DNA of 64,000 nucleotides from Clostridioides difficile CD160 (GTDB taxonomy: Bacteria > Bacillota > Clostridia > Peptostreptococcales > Peptostreptococcaceae): the NCBI RefSeq assembly GCF_000449425.2, contig NZ_AVHW01000047.1:1-64000 (forward strand), in the 5' to 3' direction. Position numbers and translations under genes: made by a program. Under the pieces are notes generated by a model, which had not been told where the DNA came from, did no database searches, and saw only the letters and a program-made list of their open reading frames with translations. Below, in pieces: positions 19,253 to 29,046 of the stretch (the stretch's first letter is position 1; each line of letters starts with the position of its first letter).

Positions 19253-20221
19253 ATGAATAAACTTTCTGATGAAATTATAAACTCTCTTTCTACAACTATA
19301 AGAGAAAAGGTAGAAAAAATCTCAAATAATAATCTAAATATAGAAGAAATTAGGTTACGTTCACAAAAACCATTGATACTAAATGCAAACTCTAAAGATT
19401 ATTTTTATAATCAAAAAACTATGACACTCGATTTAAATCAACAAAACTCATATGTAGTGACAAGAGAAGATGTAGAGCAAACTTTTCAAATAATATGTAA
19501 ATATTCGATACATTCATTTATGGATGATATAAAAAAAGGATTTATAACTTTGAGAGGAGGGCATAGAGTAGGGTTAGTTGGGAAAGCAATAGTAGAAGAT
19601 GGACAAGTCAAAAATATAAAGCATATATCATCTTTAAATATAAGAGTATCGAGAGAAATCGTTGGATGTTCAAACAAGATTTTAAGTCATATCATAAATG
19701 GAAAAAATCAGATTAATAATACTTTGATAATATCGCCACCTCAATGTGGAAAAACAACTTTAATAAGAGATATAGTAAGAAATTTAAGCAATGGAAATGA
19801 GGATTATGGATTTAAAGGTTTAAAAGTGGCTCTAGTGGATGAGCGTAATGAGATAGCAGGTGCTTATCTAGGTGTTCCACAAATGGATGTTGGAATAAGG
19901 ACTGATATAATAGAAACTTGCCCAAAAGACTTGGGGATTACAATGCTTTTAAGGTCTATGTCACCAAATGTTATTGTGACAGATGAGATTGGAAGCGAAA
20001 AAGAAATAAAGGCATTATATACAGCATTAAATGGAGGTATAGGATTAATAACTACTGTACATGGAGATTCAATAGAAGATATACAAAATAGAAAAGAATT
20101 AAATAGGCTTCTAGATAAAGAATTATTTAAAAAAGTTATAATTCTTTCTGCCAAAAGAGGTGCAGGGACAATTGAAAAAATTTATGATTTAGAAGAAAAG
20201 AGATGGTATTTTGCAAATTAA
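19253..20221 (+). CDS. spoIIIAA: Stage III sporulation protein AA (ATPase)
   Basis: SpoIIIAA is the mother-cell ATPase of the SpoIIIA-SpoIIQ channel that links mother cell and forespore; it resembles type II/IV secretion ATPases. The 322-residue protein has a Walker A region PPQCGKTT (162-169), the VDERNEIAG box and a Walker B-like VTDEIGSEKE. It is cytoplasmic, with no membrane segment. A strong GGAGGAGG site precedes the ATG. It is the first of eight tightly packed genes in the standard order. Confidence 0.96.
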   Translation: MNKLSDEIINSLSTTIREKVEKISNNNLNIEEIRLRSQKPLILNANSKDYFYNQKTMTLDLNQQNSYVVTREDVEQTFQIICKYSIHSFMDDIKKGFITLRGGHRVGLVGKAIVEDGQVKNIKHISSLNIRVSREIVGCSNKILSHIINGKNQINNTLIISPPQCGKTTLIRDIVRNLSNGNEDYGFKGLKVALVDERNEIAGAYLGVPQMDVGIRTDIIETCPKDLGITMLLRSMSPNVIVTDEIGSEKEIKALYTALNGGIGLITTVHGDSIEDIQNRKELNRLLDKELFKKVIILSAKRGAGTIEKIYDLEEKRWYFAN

Positions 20222-20732
20222 GATAATTATTATAGCTCTTTTAATAGGAAGTAGTTATTTGATAGGTGAACACATCTACAAGACTTATACTCGTAGACAT
20301 AAACAATTGAATGATTTAATAAGAGTTTTAGAAATATTAAGGATGGATTTGTCTTTTGGACTTTATACATTGGAAGAGATTTTTAAGAGGATAGGTGCTA
20401 ATAAAGAGTTTTGTTTTTGGAATTTTTTTCTTCAAATATCAGAAGAACTTCACAATGAACAAGGCAAAACTTTGGAAATGATAATATCAGAAAATCTTGA
20501 TATTTTAAACAAAGAAACTTATCTAGGTAATAAAGAAATCGAGGAGTTAAAAAATTTAATACTTACTTTAGGTAAAAGTGACATAGAGTCACAACAAAGA
20601 ATGATAGATTTATCTATAGAAAATTTGAAAAAACAGACCTATGAGACAAAAGAAGATATAAACAAAAAAGGTGTATTGTATAAAAAATTAGTCACATTTA
20701 TAGGCATAGGTATATGTATTATATTGATTTAA
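20211..20732 (+). CDS. spoIIIAB: Stage III sporulation protein AB
   Basis: SpoIIIAB is a mother-cell membrane protein of the SpoIIIA channel, distantly like the GspF platform protein of type II secretion. The 173-residue sequence has an N-terminal membrane segment, a charged helical middle with LRMDLSFG, and a C-terminal hydrophobic tail (LVTFIGIGICIILI). It overlaps the end of spoIIIAA by 11 bases. The start is TTG at 20211, with no better start nearby; translational coupling to spoIIIAA is likely. Confidence 0.92.
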   Translation: MQIKIIIIALLIGSSYLIGEHIYKTYTRRHKQLNDLIRVLEILRMDLSFGLYTLEEIFKRIGANKEFCFWNFFLQISEELHNEQGKTLEMIISENLDILNKETYLGNKEIEELKNLILTLGKSDIESQQRMIDLSIENLKKQTYETKEDINKKGVLYKKLVTFIGIGICIILI

Positions 20733-20749
20733 ATATGGGGAGGTTTATT

Positions 20750-20947
20750 ATGGAGATATCATTGATATTAAAGGTTGCAGGTGTTGGAATTCTAATATCA
20801 GTATTGAATATGATATTGGAAAAAACAGATAGAAAAGACTGGGCAGGTCTTACTACATTAGCAGGTGTAATAATCGTATTGGGTATGGTAATAACAGAAA
20901 TAAGTGACTTATTTAATACTGTAAGAACAATGTTTCAACTTTACTAA
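20750..20947 (+). CDS. spoIIIAC: Stage III sporulation protein AC
   Basis: This short protein (65 residues) with two membrane segments is SpoIIIAC of the mother-cell channel. The sequence has a hydrophobic first helix, a short charged loop with KTDRKDWAGL, and a second helix, the normal pattern for this family. The longer in-frame reading from 20714 overlaps spoIIIAB; the ATG at 20750 after GGGGAGG is the real start. It lies 17 bases after spoIIIAB. Confidence 0.93.
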   Translation: MEISLILKVAGVGILISVLNMILEKTDRKDWAGLTTLAGVIIVLGMVITEISDLFNTVRTMFQLY

Positions 20948-20962
20948 AGAGGAGGGAGTAAT

Positions 20963-21349
20963 TTGGAAATAATGCAATTAATAGGAATTGCAATCATTTC
21001 AACTACACTCTGTTTAGTAATTAAAAAAGATAGACCAGAGATAGCAAACTTCATAGCGATAATAACTGGAGTAATAATACTATTATCAGTTATGTTTAAG
21101 TTGAACTTTATAGTAGATAGTATACAAGATTTAGCTAATAAAGCTAATATCCCAACCATGTATATATCATTAATAATAAAATTAATTGGGATAGCATATT
21201 TAATGGAATTTGCAATACAACTTTGTAAAGATTGTGGGGAAGGAAACATTGCTTCAAAGCTAGAATTTGGAGGAAAAATAATAGTTATGTCAATGTCTTT
21301 CCCTATACTTCTATCCATTGTAGAAATGGTAGTTAACATAATTCCATAG
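20963..21349 (+). CDS. spoIIIAD: Stage III sporulation protein AD
   Basis: SpoIIIAD is a polytopic membrane subunit of the SpoIIIA channel. The 128-residue protein has three or four hydrophobic helices and the family motif LIKLIGIAYLMEFA followed by CKDCGE. The TTG start at 20963 follows AGAGGAGGGAG at good distance; an internal ATG at 20972 would cost three residues. It sits 15 bases after spoIIIAC. Confidence 0.93.
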   Translation: MEIMQLIGIAIISTTLCLVIKKDRPEIANFIAIITGVIILLSVMFKLNFIVDSIQDLANKANIPTMYISLIIKLIGIAYLMEFAIQLCKDCGEGNIASKLEFGGKIIVMSMSFPILLSIVEMVVNIIP

Positions 21350-21432
21350 TTATGTATCTTAAGATAACTATAGGTATATTAGAGAGATTCGTTGTATTGA
21401 GGTTTATAGAGTGAAGAGAGGCATGGTTGCTT

Positions 21433-22638
21433 ATGAAAAAAAGATTTTTACCAATGATTATAGGTTTTGTATTTACTTTCTTTTTTATAAATATTTTTGC
21501 TATTATGATATTTGCTAACGAAGTACCAAGTAGTGAAGATAAAGAATATGGTGAAACAAAAAATAGTATAGATAAATATATAGATGGTCAGTTAGACAAG
21601 CTAGATATAAATGAAATTCAAGATTATATAAATAAAGAAATAGTTATTAATGATGTTAATTTAAAATCGTTTGTAAAAGATTTAATTAGTGGCAAAAAAA
21701 ATATCTTAGATTTATTCAATAAAGATGGATTGAAGATATTGATGTTTGACGAATTTAAAGCGAGTTTAAAGGTAGTAGCAGTAATTTTGGTACTGGCTTT
21801 ATTATCATCTATTTTAAAAAGTCTAGAGAACTCTTTTTCATCAGGTGCTGTAAGTCAAATAGCAACATATATAATATTTATCACAATGGTATCACTCACA
21901 CTTGTTGGATTTAAAGATGTATTACAAATTTGCTATGATGCAATAGACCATACTGTAGGTCTCATGCAGGTTATAATGCCAATATTGATAACATTTTTAC
22001 TTTTAATTGGATTCCCAATAACATCTACTACTTTGAATCCTATCTTTATAGGAGGAGTAACATTTATAAATGTATTTTTTAAAAATTTTTTATTTGTATC
22101 AATTACTGTTGCGTTTGGAATTTTAATAATAAACAATTTATCAAAAAATATAAGGTTAAAGAGATTTTTCTCCTTTGTAAAACAAATAAATTATGTTTCT
22201 ATTGGAGCTATGTTTACTATTTATTTAGGGCTTGTATCCATACAAGGATTGTATGTAACTAGTTTTGATAAATTCAGTGTAAAGACTGCTAAATTTGCTA
22301 TAGGTAATTTTATTCCTGTTGTTGGTGGATTTGTATCTGATTCTGTGGATATTTTATTATCTTCATCTCAACTTATAAAAAATATATTTGGAGGAATAGG
22401 GCTTATATTACTTGTTGGAATTTGTTTACTTCCAGTTATAAAAATTTTATCCGTTATAGTAGTATACAAATTAGCCTCAATAATTGTAGAACCAGTAGGA
22501 GAAGATGGAATATCTAATTTTTTAAATGAAGTTGCAAATTTAATGATAATAATGCTAGCATCAGTAATTGCCATAACAGTAATGTTCTTTGTAACTGTAG
22601 CTATCTTGACCTCGATAAGTGTCGTAAGTCAAGGATAA
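21433..22638 (+). CDS. spoIIIAE: Stage III sporulation protein AE
   Basis: SpoIIIAE is the largest membrane subunit of the mother-cell channel. The 401-residue protein starts with a signal-peptide-like hydrophobic segment (residues about 5-28, followed by ANEVPSSED), then a charged extracellular part and about seven membrane helices. The in-frame TTG at 21427 is only five bases from the AGAGAGG site, so ATG 21433 is preferred; the difference is two residues. A gap of about 80 bases before it is the longest inside the operon, with no clear promoter. Confidence 0.93.
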   Translation: MKKRFLPMIIGFVFTFFFINIFAIMIFANEVPSSEDKEYGETKNSIDKYIDGQLDKLDINEIQDYINKEIVINDVNLKSFVKDLISGKKNILDLFNKDGLKILMFDEFKASLKVVAVILVLALLSSILKSLENSFSSGAVSQIATYIIFITMVSLTLVGFKDVLQICYDAIDHTVGLMQVIMPILITFLLLIGFPITSTTLNPIFIGGVTFINVFFKNFLFVSITVAFGILIINNLSKNIRLKRFFSFVKQINYVSIGAMFTIYLGLVSIQGLYVTSFDKFSVKTAKFAIGNFIPVVGGFVSDSVDILLSSSQLIKNIFGGIGLILLVGICLLPVIKILSVIVVYKLASIIVEPVGEDGISNFLNEVANLMIIMLASVIAITVMFFVTVAILTSISVVSQG

Positions 22639-22693
22639 TATATCAATAAAAAATGATTACATTGAATCGAAAGTTTGTAGAGAGGAGGGTGCT

Positions 22694-23311
22694 ATGTTAG
22701 AGGGCATAAAGGCATGGATTGTTAGTGTTTTAATAGGAGCATTTATAGTAAATATAGTAGATATGATTTTACCGAGTTCTAAGATAAAACCTTATGTCAA
22801 CTTAGTTTTAAACTTTATGTTTGTATTTATTGTAATAACTCCATTAGTAGGATTTTTTTCAAAAGATATGAGCTTAGAAGATAGAATCTTGAAGTCTATG
22901 GGCAACTACAACAAACAATATGTAGATAGTACAAATGCTTTAGCAAAAGAAACTGGGAACAATAGCTTATCTAAGGGATATGAGGACGGTTTAAAAGAAG
23001 TGCTTAAATTAAAACTTGACGAATATGGTTATGATTTAGAAGATATAGAGCTTAATGGAGCAAATATAAATAATATAAGAATAAAAGAAAAAAATGATAG
23101 TACAAAAAGTGATGGCAGTATTGATGAAGAAAATAAAAATAATAGTACTAAAAATAATGGAGAAAACATAAACTCTAATGACAAAGAAAATTCTAAACAA
23201 GTCTTTAAAAAAGGTACAGAATATGGACTGAACCTAAATGAAAAAAAATTAAAAAATGACTTAATAAAGGTGCTTGATGTTTCTATAGAAGATATACAAA
23301 TTGATAAATAG
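22694..23311 (+). CDS. spoIIIAF: Stage III sporulation protein AF
   Basis: SpoIIIAF is a membrane protein of the SpoIIIA complex with a ring-forming soluble domain. Two membrane helices lie at residues about 6-25 and 34-55 (LVLNFMFVFIVITPLVGFF), followed by a soluble domain. A low-complexity Asn/Lys/Ser/Glu-rich stretch (about 135-165) is inserted before the last part. Length 205 is normal. A GAGGAGGG site precedes the ATG. Confidence 0.92.
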   Translation: MLEGIKAWIVSVLIGAFIVNIVDMILPSSKIKPYVNLVLNFMFVFIVITPLVGFFSKDMSLEDRILKSMGNYNKQYVDSTNALAKETGNNSLSKGYEDGLKEVLKLKLDEYGYDLEDIELNGANINNIRIKEKNDSTKSDGSIDEENKNNSTKNNGENINSNDKENSKQVFKKGTEYGLNLNEKKLKNDLIKVLDVSIEDIQIDK

Positions 23312-23322
23312 GAGTTGGGAGA

Positions 23323-23877
23323 ATGTTGAAAAACTTGAATGACAAAGATAAGAGAAAGGTATATTCACTAATAACTATAGCTGGAATATGTGTGGTGTCA
23401 TTAGTATTATTATCTTGTTTTCCGAGTAGCAAAAACAATAAAGAAGCTGAAAAAACAGAAGCTAACAAAAGTACTGAAAAACAAGTTACTAAAGAACAGG
23501 AAAAAGATGATTTAGAATCAAAACTAACAACAATACTATCTAAAATTGATGGAGCAGGGGATGTTGATGTAATGGTTACATTTGAATCAAGTGAAGAAAT
23601 ACAACCTGCTTTTAATTCAAATAATACAACAGAAACAACAGAGGAAAAAGATGCACAAGGAGGAGAAAGAACAGTTACGACTTCTAGTGAAAATAAAACA
23701 ATGATAACTTCAAATTCAAGTGACCCTGTAGTTATAAAAACTACAGAGCCAAAGATAAAGGGAGTGATAGTAGTAGCAAGTGGAGCTAATGACCCAAGTG
23801 TGAAAGAAACACTTTATAGTGCAGTACAAACATCATTACAAGTAGCTGGACATCAAGTAGAAATATATTCTAAATAA
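23323..23877 (+). CDS. spoIIIAG: Stage III sporulation protein AG
   Basis: SpoIIIAG forms a large ring in the space between mother cell and forespore. The 184-residue protein has one N-terminal membrane helix (about residues 16-34), a Lys/Glu/Thr-rich linker, and a C-terminal ring-building domain with LTTILSKIDGAGDVDVMVTFES and the conserved IKGVIVVASGANDP motif. The start lies 12 bases after spoIIIAF. Confidence 0.94.
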   Translation: MLKNLNDKDKRKVYSLITIAGICVVSLVLLSCFPSSKNNKEAEKTEANKSTEKQVTKEQEKDDLESKLTTILSKIDGAGDVDVMVTFESSEEIQPAFNSNNTTETTEEKDAQGGERTVTTSSENKTMITSNSSDPVVIKTTEPKIKGVIVVASGANDPSVKETLYSAVQTSLQVAGHQVEIYSK

Positions 23878-23903
23878 ATACATATAACCGGGGGGATAAA
23901 TGA

Positions 23904-24590
23904 ATGAAGTTTAATTATAAGGGAAGAGGATTTGTAATAATAACTTTAACTGCAATGTTAGTTGTAGTAGGAACAGTGAATTATCAATTGAGTAAGAAGT
24001 CTTTATTAGAAACATCAAAAGAGTTTAAGGCATATGAAGAAGCACAATTACAGAAAAATACTGATGATAGTGATAGTAGTAAAACAGAGGATTCTAGTAA
24101 TGTAAATAAACAGGATGGAAAGGAAAGTGCTGATATTGACATAGTCGATAGTAAAACTAGTAAAATAAAAGAAAAGGCAACTGAAACAAGCAAAGAAATA
24201 AAAGCTCAACTATCATCTGAGAAAAATATGAAAAAAGCATCTTATATTTTGGATATGAAAATGAATAGAGAAAAGCAAAGAAATGAATTAGTTCAAGATT
24301 TAAATGAAATGATAAATAATCCATCTACAACAGAAGAATCTAGAAAAGAAGCTTCTAATATGAAATTAAATATAGTTAAAATTCAAGAAAAAGAACTTCA
24401 AATAGAAAATCTCTTGAGTACAAAAGGATATGAAGAAGCATTAGTTTATATAAGTGATAGCAAAGTTAATGTAGTAGTAAATGAAGCTAAATTAGATAAG
24501 AAAGATGCAGCAAAAATATTTGACTTAGTTGCAGAACAAGCGAATGTAAAGTATGAAAATATTAAACTTACAAATAATAATAAAAAGTAA
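23904..24590 (+). CDS. spoIIIAH: Stage III sporulation protein AH
   Basis: SpoIIIAH binds forespore SpoIIQ to connect the two cells. The 228-residue protein has an N-terminal membrane helix (about residues 10-27), a Ser/Asp/Lys-rich linker, and a C-terminal YscJ/FliF-like ring domain (from about 110) ending in YISDSKVNVVVNE. The ATG follows a GGGGGG run; an overlapping ATG at 23900 is in another frame. It is the last gene of the operon and is followed by a terminator. Confidence 0.94.
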   Translation: MKFNYKGRGFVIITLTAMLVVVGTVNYQLSKKSLLETSKEFKAYEEAQLQKNTDDSDSSKTEDSSNVNKQDGKESADIDIVDSKTSKIKEKATETSKEIKAQLSSEKNMKKASYILDMKMNREKQRNELVQDLNEMINNPSTTEESRKEASNMKLNIVKIQEKELQIENLLSTKGYEEALVYISDSKVNVVVNEAKLDKKDAAKIFDLVAEQANVKYENIKLTNNNKK

Positions 24591-24596
24591 AAAATA

Positions 24597-24624
24597 AACC
24601 TCAGAATTAACTGAGGTTATTTTC
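24597..24624 (+). terminator. Terminator of the spoIIIA operon
   Basis: AACCTCAG and CTGAGGTT (24597-24618) form an eight-base stem with a six-base loop, followed by ATTTT. Confidence 0.88.
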
Positions 24625-24653
24625 TTGCAAAGTAGACTTGTATTTGGTATTAT
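24625..24653 (+). promoter_or_regulatory. Candidate promoter of asp23-nusB region
   Basis: TTGCAA (24625-24630) and TATTAT (24648-24653) are 17 bases apart; an overlapping TATACT (24654-24659) is an alternative -10. It directly follows the spoIIIA terminator and lies about 50 bases before asp23. Confidence 0.45.
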
Positions 24654-24699
24654 TATACTTATAAAAATAGTTCCTTAAAATCAGGAGGTAAGTTTTAAT

Positions 24700-25062
24700 A
24701 TGGAAGATAATAAGTTTGGACAAGTAAAAATATCTAATGATGTAATAGCTACAATAGCTGGTTTAGCAGCATTAGAAGTTGAAGGCATAGAAACTACAGC
24801 AACATTAACAGATAAGTTGTTAAAAAATAATGGAGTAAAAATACAAATAGAAGAAGAGGATGTTAATTTAGATGTAATGGTTATGATAAAATATGGAATG
24901 TCAATACCAGATACGGCTTTTAAAGTTCAAGAAAATGTAAAAAATACTGTTGAGACAATGACAGGACTGAAGGTTTCTCAAGTAAATATACACATTCAAG
25001 GAATCAGCTTTAAGAAAGATAAAGTTGATAAAGAAGAAGCAAAAGCAACTAAGAAAAATTAA
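24700..25062 (+). CDS. Asp23/Gls24 family envelope stress protein
   Basis: The 120-residue protein belongs to the Asp23/Gls24 (DUF322) family, abundant small proteins linked to envelope stress in Gram-positive bacteria. The family core is visible: ISNDVIATIAGLAALEVEGIE at the N-terminus and VQENVKNTVETMTGL near the end. No membrane segment is present. It commonly precedes nusB in Firmicutes, as here. A good terminator separates it from nusB, so it may be expressed on its own. Confidence 0.92.
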   Translation: MEDNKFGQVKISNDVIATIAGLAALEVEGIETTATLTDKLLKNNGVKIQIEEEDVNLDVMVMIKYGMSIPDTAFKVQENVKNTVETMTGLKVSQVNIHIQGISFKKDKVDKEEAKATKKN

Positions 25063-25068
25063 TATTAG

Positions 25069-25094
25069 CCCTCTGAAAAGTCAGAGGGTTTTTT
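25069..25094 (+). terminator. Terminator after asp23
   Basis: CCCTCTGA and TCAGAGGG (25069-25088) form a strong stem with loop AAAG, followed by six T residues. Confidence 0.93.
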
Positions 25095-25147
25095 GTTGGC
25101 ATTTGATTTTTATATAGATAATTAAACTTAAAGGAGAATTTTGATTG

Positions 25148-25654
25148 ATGAAAAAAGATAGGGCACAAAAGAGTACAACAAGAGAATATATAATGAAACT
25201 TATATACCAGATAAATATTAATAAAGAAGATTTTGAGGCTTTAGAAGATAAAGTAGATACTTTTTTAAAAGATAATTCGGAGCATATTATAAATAGATAT
25301 GAAGAACTTGCACTTCAGTATTCAAATAATGCAAATTTAAAATTAGAAGATATTAAGCTTGAAGATGTTATAGACAGAAAGTATATAAACAGAGTATGCA
25401 AAGAACTAAAAGAAAATCATGATAAGATAGATGAGTTAATAAATAAGCATGCTAAAAACTGGACAGTAGATAGAATGCCAAAGGTAGATGTGTCTATACT
25501 TAGATTATCTGTATGTGAAATAGCTTATTTGGATACTCCTAATAAAGTATCAATAAATGAAGCTGTAGAACTTGCAAAGATATATTGTGATGATAAGTCT
25601 CCTAAGTTTATAAATGGTATATTGGGAAGTGTTGTTGATGAAATCGGGAAATAA
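25148..25654 (+). CDS. nusB: Transcription antitermination factor NusB
   Basis: NusB binds boxA RNA with ribosomal protein S10 to promote rRNA antitermination. The 168-residue sequence has the NusB helical fold motifs: an N-terminal [28 protein letters not shown] in the middle, and a C-terminal [27 protein letters not shown] core split over conserved positions. An in-frame TTG at 25145 directly precedes the chosen ATG. The end overlaps the next gene by 17 bases. Confidence 0.95.
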   Translation: MKKDRAQKSTTREYIMKLIYQININKEDFEALEDKVDTFLKDNSEHIINRYEELALQYSNNANLKLEDIKLEDVIDRKYINRVCKELKENHDKIDELINKHAKNWTVDRMPKVDVSILRLSVCEIAYLDTPNKVSINEAVELAKIYCDDKSPKFINGILGSVVDEIGK

Positions 25655-26708
25655 TATAATAATTGGAATTGATACTAGCTGCTATACTACTTCTATAGCA
25701 GCTATCTCTTTAGATAAGAAAGTTATCTTTAATGAAAAAATAATGTTGGAAGTAAAAGAAAATACCAAAGGTCTAAGACAGAGTGAAGCTGTATTCCAGC
25801 ATGTAAATAATTTAGGGCTTCTCAGTGATAGAATAAAATCATTTAAAGGTAAGTTTAATGTAGAAGGTGTCTGTTCATCTATAAGACCTAGACCAGTTGA
25901 AAACTCATATATGCCTGTATTTAATGTAGGATATAATTTTGGAAAGTTATTATCAAGCATGTATGGTTGTAGATTTTATGAGACTACTCATCAAGAAAAT
26001 CACATTGAAGCAAGTTTATTAAATAGTAAATTAAAAAATAATAATAGATTTATTTCTGTTCACATGTCTGGTGGCACTACAGAGATACTTTTAATAAGCA
26101 AATTGGATAGTAATTATAATATATGGGATAATAACTTAGATGCAATTACCAAAATAAGTAATAAAAAAGATGATAAAAGTAAGTTATGCAATAATTTTGG
26201 ATATAATATAGATATAATTGGAGGAAGTAAAGATATTAGTTTTGGTCAACTTATAGATAGAGTAGGAGTTAAGTTAGGATATAAATTTCCTTCAGGAAAA
26301 TATTTAGATGAAAATGCTTTAAATTGTAATCTTAAAATAGAAAGTGGTCTAAAAACTTCTGTGAGAGATGGATATATGAATTTATCTGGATTAGAAAATC
26401 AGGTAAATAAGATTATAGAGGATAATAGAGATAATACCAATCAAAAAGAATATGTATCTAAATTAGTATTAGATTCAGTAGTTAGAAATATGTTTAAATC
26501 TTTAGTGTATTTATGTGAAACTTATAATATAAATGAAGTAGTTTTTGCAGGTGGAGTTTCTGCAAGTAAGTATATTCTCAAAGAATTAAGTCTAAAATTA
26601 AGAAAAAAACATATAGAAGCTCATTTTACAGAGCCACAATATTCAACTGATAATGCTGTTGGGTGTGCTATAATAGGATTGAATAACTTTTTAGGAGAAA
26701 GAGTATGA
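25638..26708 (+). CDS. TsaD/Kae1-like ASKHA protein (paralogue)
   Basis: The 356-residue protein resembles TsaD (Kae1/Gcp), which makes the tRNA t6A modification. It has an N-terminal [14 protein letters not shown] phosphate loop, a HxxxH metal pair (His118 and His122), a GGTTEILL block, [11 protein letters not shown] and a late STDNAVG motif. It is more diverged than canonical TsaD and lies between nusB and xseA, where some clostridia keep this second copy; a canonical tsaD is expected elsewhere. The ATG at 25638 overlaps nusB; the reading from 25614 lies deeper in it. Its actual reaction is uncertain. Confidence 0.8.
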   Translation: MKSGNNIIIGIDTSCYTTSIAAISLDKKVIFNEKIMLEVKENTKGLRQSEAVFQHVNNLGLLSDRIKSFKGKFNVEGVCSSIRPRPVENSYMPVFNVGYNFGKLLSSMYGCRFYETTHQENHIEASLLNSKLKNNNRFISVHMSGGTTEILLISKLDSNYNIWDNNLDAITKISNKKDDKSKLCNNFGYNIDIIGGSKDISFGQLIDRVGVKLGYKFPSGKYLDENALNCNLKIESGLKTSVRDGYMNLSGLENQVNKIIEDNRDNTNQKEYVSKLVLDSVVRNMFKSLVYLCETYNINEVVFAGGVSASKYILKELSLKLRKKHIEAHFTEPQYSTDNAVGCAIIGLNNFLGERV

Positions 26709-27910
26709 AACTAAGAGCTTTAGATATAAGTGAAGCAAATTCATATATTAAAAGAATTTTAATAAACGACCCAATACTTTCTAATCTTAAGGTTAAGGGA
26801 GAAATTTCTAATTTTAAGGTTCATAGTAGTGGGAATGTGTATTTATCACTTAAAGATGAATCATCAAAGTTAAACTGTGTAATTTTTAAAAGCAATTTTA
26901 ATCGTAATCTAAAATTGGACAATGGTGTGAAAGTTATAGCTAGTGGATATATATCAGTCTATGAGAGAGATGGTGCGTATCAATTATACATTAACCAAAT
27001 TGAAATAGAGGGAATAGGAAATTTACACATAGAATTCAATAGATTAAAAGAAAAACTTAATAAAGAAGGGCTATTTGACTCAAAATACAAGATACCTATA
27101 CCTAAAATGCCAAAATCAATTGGAGTTATAACATCTCCAACAGGTGCTGTTATAAGAGATATAATAAATGTTATAAAAAGAAGATACCCTAAAATTAATA
27201 TAAAGCTTTATCCAGTAACAGTTCAAGGAGATAAATCAGCAGAAGAAATATGTGAAGCAATTAGATTTTTTAATCATATGAAGAATGTTGATACACTTAT
27301 AATTGGTAGAGGTGGTGGGTCAATAGAAGAGCTTTGGTCTTTTAATGATGAAATGGTAGCAAGAGAGGTTTTTAATTCTCAGATTCCAATAATATCAGCA
27401 GTTGGGCATGAAACTGATTTTACTATTTGTGATTTTGTAGCTGATATGAGAGCACCAACACCATCAGCAGCAGCAGAGATTGCTACTCCATCATTAGATG
27501 ATATAAATTACAAGCTTGGAAATATAAAAAGTAGAATGAGTAAGTCTCTTACAAATCAAATTGAACTAGACCAATACAAGCTAGAGTCAGCGTTTAACAA
27601 GATAAATAACTATTTAGATTCTTATACAATAAAAGATAAAGTTATACAATTAGATAAAATATATGATAAAATAATTTTTGGAATAGAAAATAATTTGAAA
27701 TTGGAAGAAGAGAAACTAATAAAGATTGGAGCTTTACTTCATAATTTAAGTCCACTAGCTACTATGGATAGAGGTTATAGTATAGCCCAGAAAGATGGAA
27801 AAGTAATAAACAGTATAAATGGATTAAAAACAAAAGATATGATAGATATAGTATTAAAAGATGGAAATTTAGAATGTATGATAGATAAAATTGAAAATAA
27901 AGAGGTATAG
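26705..27910 (+). CDS. xseA: Exodeoxyribonuclease VII large subunit
   Basis: XseA is the catalytic subunit of exonuclease VII, which degrades single-stranded DNA in both directions. The 401-residue protein starts with an OB-fold (about residues 5-100, [25 protein letters not shown]), followed by the nuclease core with [30 protein letters not shown] and [26 protein letters not shown] motifs, then a coiled-coil. It overlaps the previous gene by four bases (ATGA) and is joined to xseB. Confidence 0.96.
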   Translation: MKLRALDISEANSYIKRILINDPILSNLKVKGEISNFKVHSSGNVYLSLKDESSKLNCVIFKSNFNRNLKLDNGVKVIASGYISVYERDGAYQLYINQIEIEGIGNLHIEFNRLKEKLNKEGLFDSKYKIPIPKMPKSIGVITSPTGAVIRDIINVIKRRYPKINIKLYPVTVQGDKSAEEICEAIRFFNHMKNVDTLIIGRGGGSIEELWSFNDEMVAREVFNSQIPIISAVGHETDFTICDFVADMRAPTPSAAAEIATPSLDDINYKLGNIKSRMSKSLTNQIELDQYKLESAFNKINNYLDSYTIKDKVIQLDKIYDKIIFGIENNLKLEEEKLIKIGALLHNLSPLATMDRGYSIAQKDGKVINSINGLKTKDMIDIVLKDGNLECMIDKIENKEV

Positions 27911-27911
27911 T

Positions 27912-28127
27912 ATGAATTTAACCTATGAAGAAGCTTATAAAAGATTGGAGAGTATTTTAAACGAGTTAGAATCTAAAAATGCTAGCTTAGATGAATCTTT
28001 GAGCTTGTATGAAGAAGGTATAAGCCTTTATAAACATTGTAATAAGCTTTTAGATGATGCTAAATTGAAAATAAGTAAATTTAATCAATTAGGAATAGAA
28101 GAAGATTTTAAAATCGAGGAGGAGTAA
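27912..28127 (+). CDS. xseB: Exodeoxyribonuclease VII small subunit
   Basis: XseB is the small helical subunit of exonuclease VII. The 71-residue protein shows the family pattern [29 protein letters not shown] and [12 protein letters not shown]. The ATG at 27912 follows the AAAGAGGT site at the end of xseA; the longer reading begins inside xseA. The ispA start lies two bases after its stop. Confidence 0.95.
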   Translation: MNLTYEEAYKRLESILNELESKNASLDESLSLYEEGISLYKHCNKLLDDAKLKISKFNQLGIEEDFKIEEE

Positions 28128-28129
28128 AA

Positions 28130-29017
28130 TTGGAATTTAAACAATGTCTGAAAGAAAAAGCAAGTTTTATAGAAAATGTACTTAAAGAATATATGCCTAA
28201 AGAAGAAGGATATCAAAAAACTGTTATTGAAGCTATGAACTACAGTTTAAGTGCTGGAGGTAAGAGATTAAGACCAATACTTACATTAGAAGCTTGTAAA
28301 ATAGTTGGAGGTAATGAAGAAGAAGCTATTCCTTTTGCTGTGGCAATTGAAATGATACATACATATTCACTAATACATGATGATTTACCAGCTCTTGACA
28401 ATGATGATTTAAGAAGAGGAAGACCAACAAATCATAAAGTATACGGAGAAGCTATGGGTATTTTAGCAGGGGATGCTCTACTAAATTATGCTTTTGAAGT
28501 TATGCTTTCAGGTTCAATCAATAAAGAAAATCCAGAAAAATACTTAAAAGCTATAAATGAAATTGCTAAAGGTGCTGGTATATATGGAATGATAGGCGGT
28601 CAGGTAGTAGATGTAGAAAGTGAAAATAAACAAATTGAAAAAGAAAAATTAGATTATATACATATGAATAAAACTGCTGCAATGATGGTTGGCTGTATGA
28701 GAGCAGGAGCTATTATAGGTGGAGCAAATTCAGAACAGATGGAAGAAATAACTAAATATGCAAAAAATATCGGATTATCATTCCAGATAGTAGATGATAT
28801 ACTAGATATAGTGGGAGATGAAGCGAAGTTAGGAAAAAAAGTTGGAAGTGATATAGAAAATCACAAGTCAACGTACCCATCACTTTTAGGTTTAGATAAA
28901 TCTAAAGAAATTGCATATAATTTGATTGATGAAGCAAAGAAAAGTATAGAAAAATTATCTGACGATGTAGATTTTTTAAAGGGATTGGCTGAATATATAA
29001 TAGATAGGGAATACTAA
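28130..29017 (+). CDS. ispA: Polyprenyl (farnesyl/geranylgeranyl) diphosphate synthase
   Basis: This prenyl transferase condenses isopentenyl diphosphate with allylic diphosphates. The 295-residue length and sequence fit the IspA group of short-chain synthases. The first aspartate-rich motif has Asp84, Asp85 and Asp90 in DDLPALDND, and the second has Asp222, Asp223 and Asp226 in DDILD. GGKRLRP near residue 43 binds isopentenyl diphosphate. The start is TTG after GAGGAGG. It sits with dxs in an isoprenoid-linked neighbourhood, as in Bacillus. Confidence 0.94.
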   Translation: MEFKQCLKEKASFIENVLKEYMPKEEGYQKTVIEAMNYSLSAGGKRLRPILTLEACKIVGGNEEEAIPFAVAIEMIHTYSLIHDDLPALDNDDLRRGRPTNHKVYGEAMGILAGDALLNYAFEVMLSGSINKENPEKYLKAINEIAKGAGIYGMIGGQVVDVESENKQIEKEKLDYIHMNKTAAMMVGCMRAGAIIGGANSEQMEEITKYAKNIGLSFQIVDDILDIVGDEAKLGKKVGSDIENHKSTYPSLLGLDKSKEIAYNLIDEAKKSIEKLSDDVDFLKGLAEYIIDREY

Positions 29018-29046
29018 AATATACAGCTAAAATCGAGGAGGGAAAA

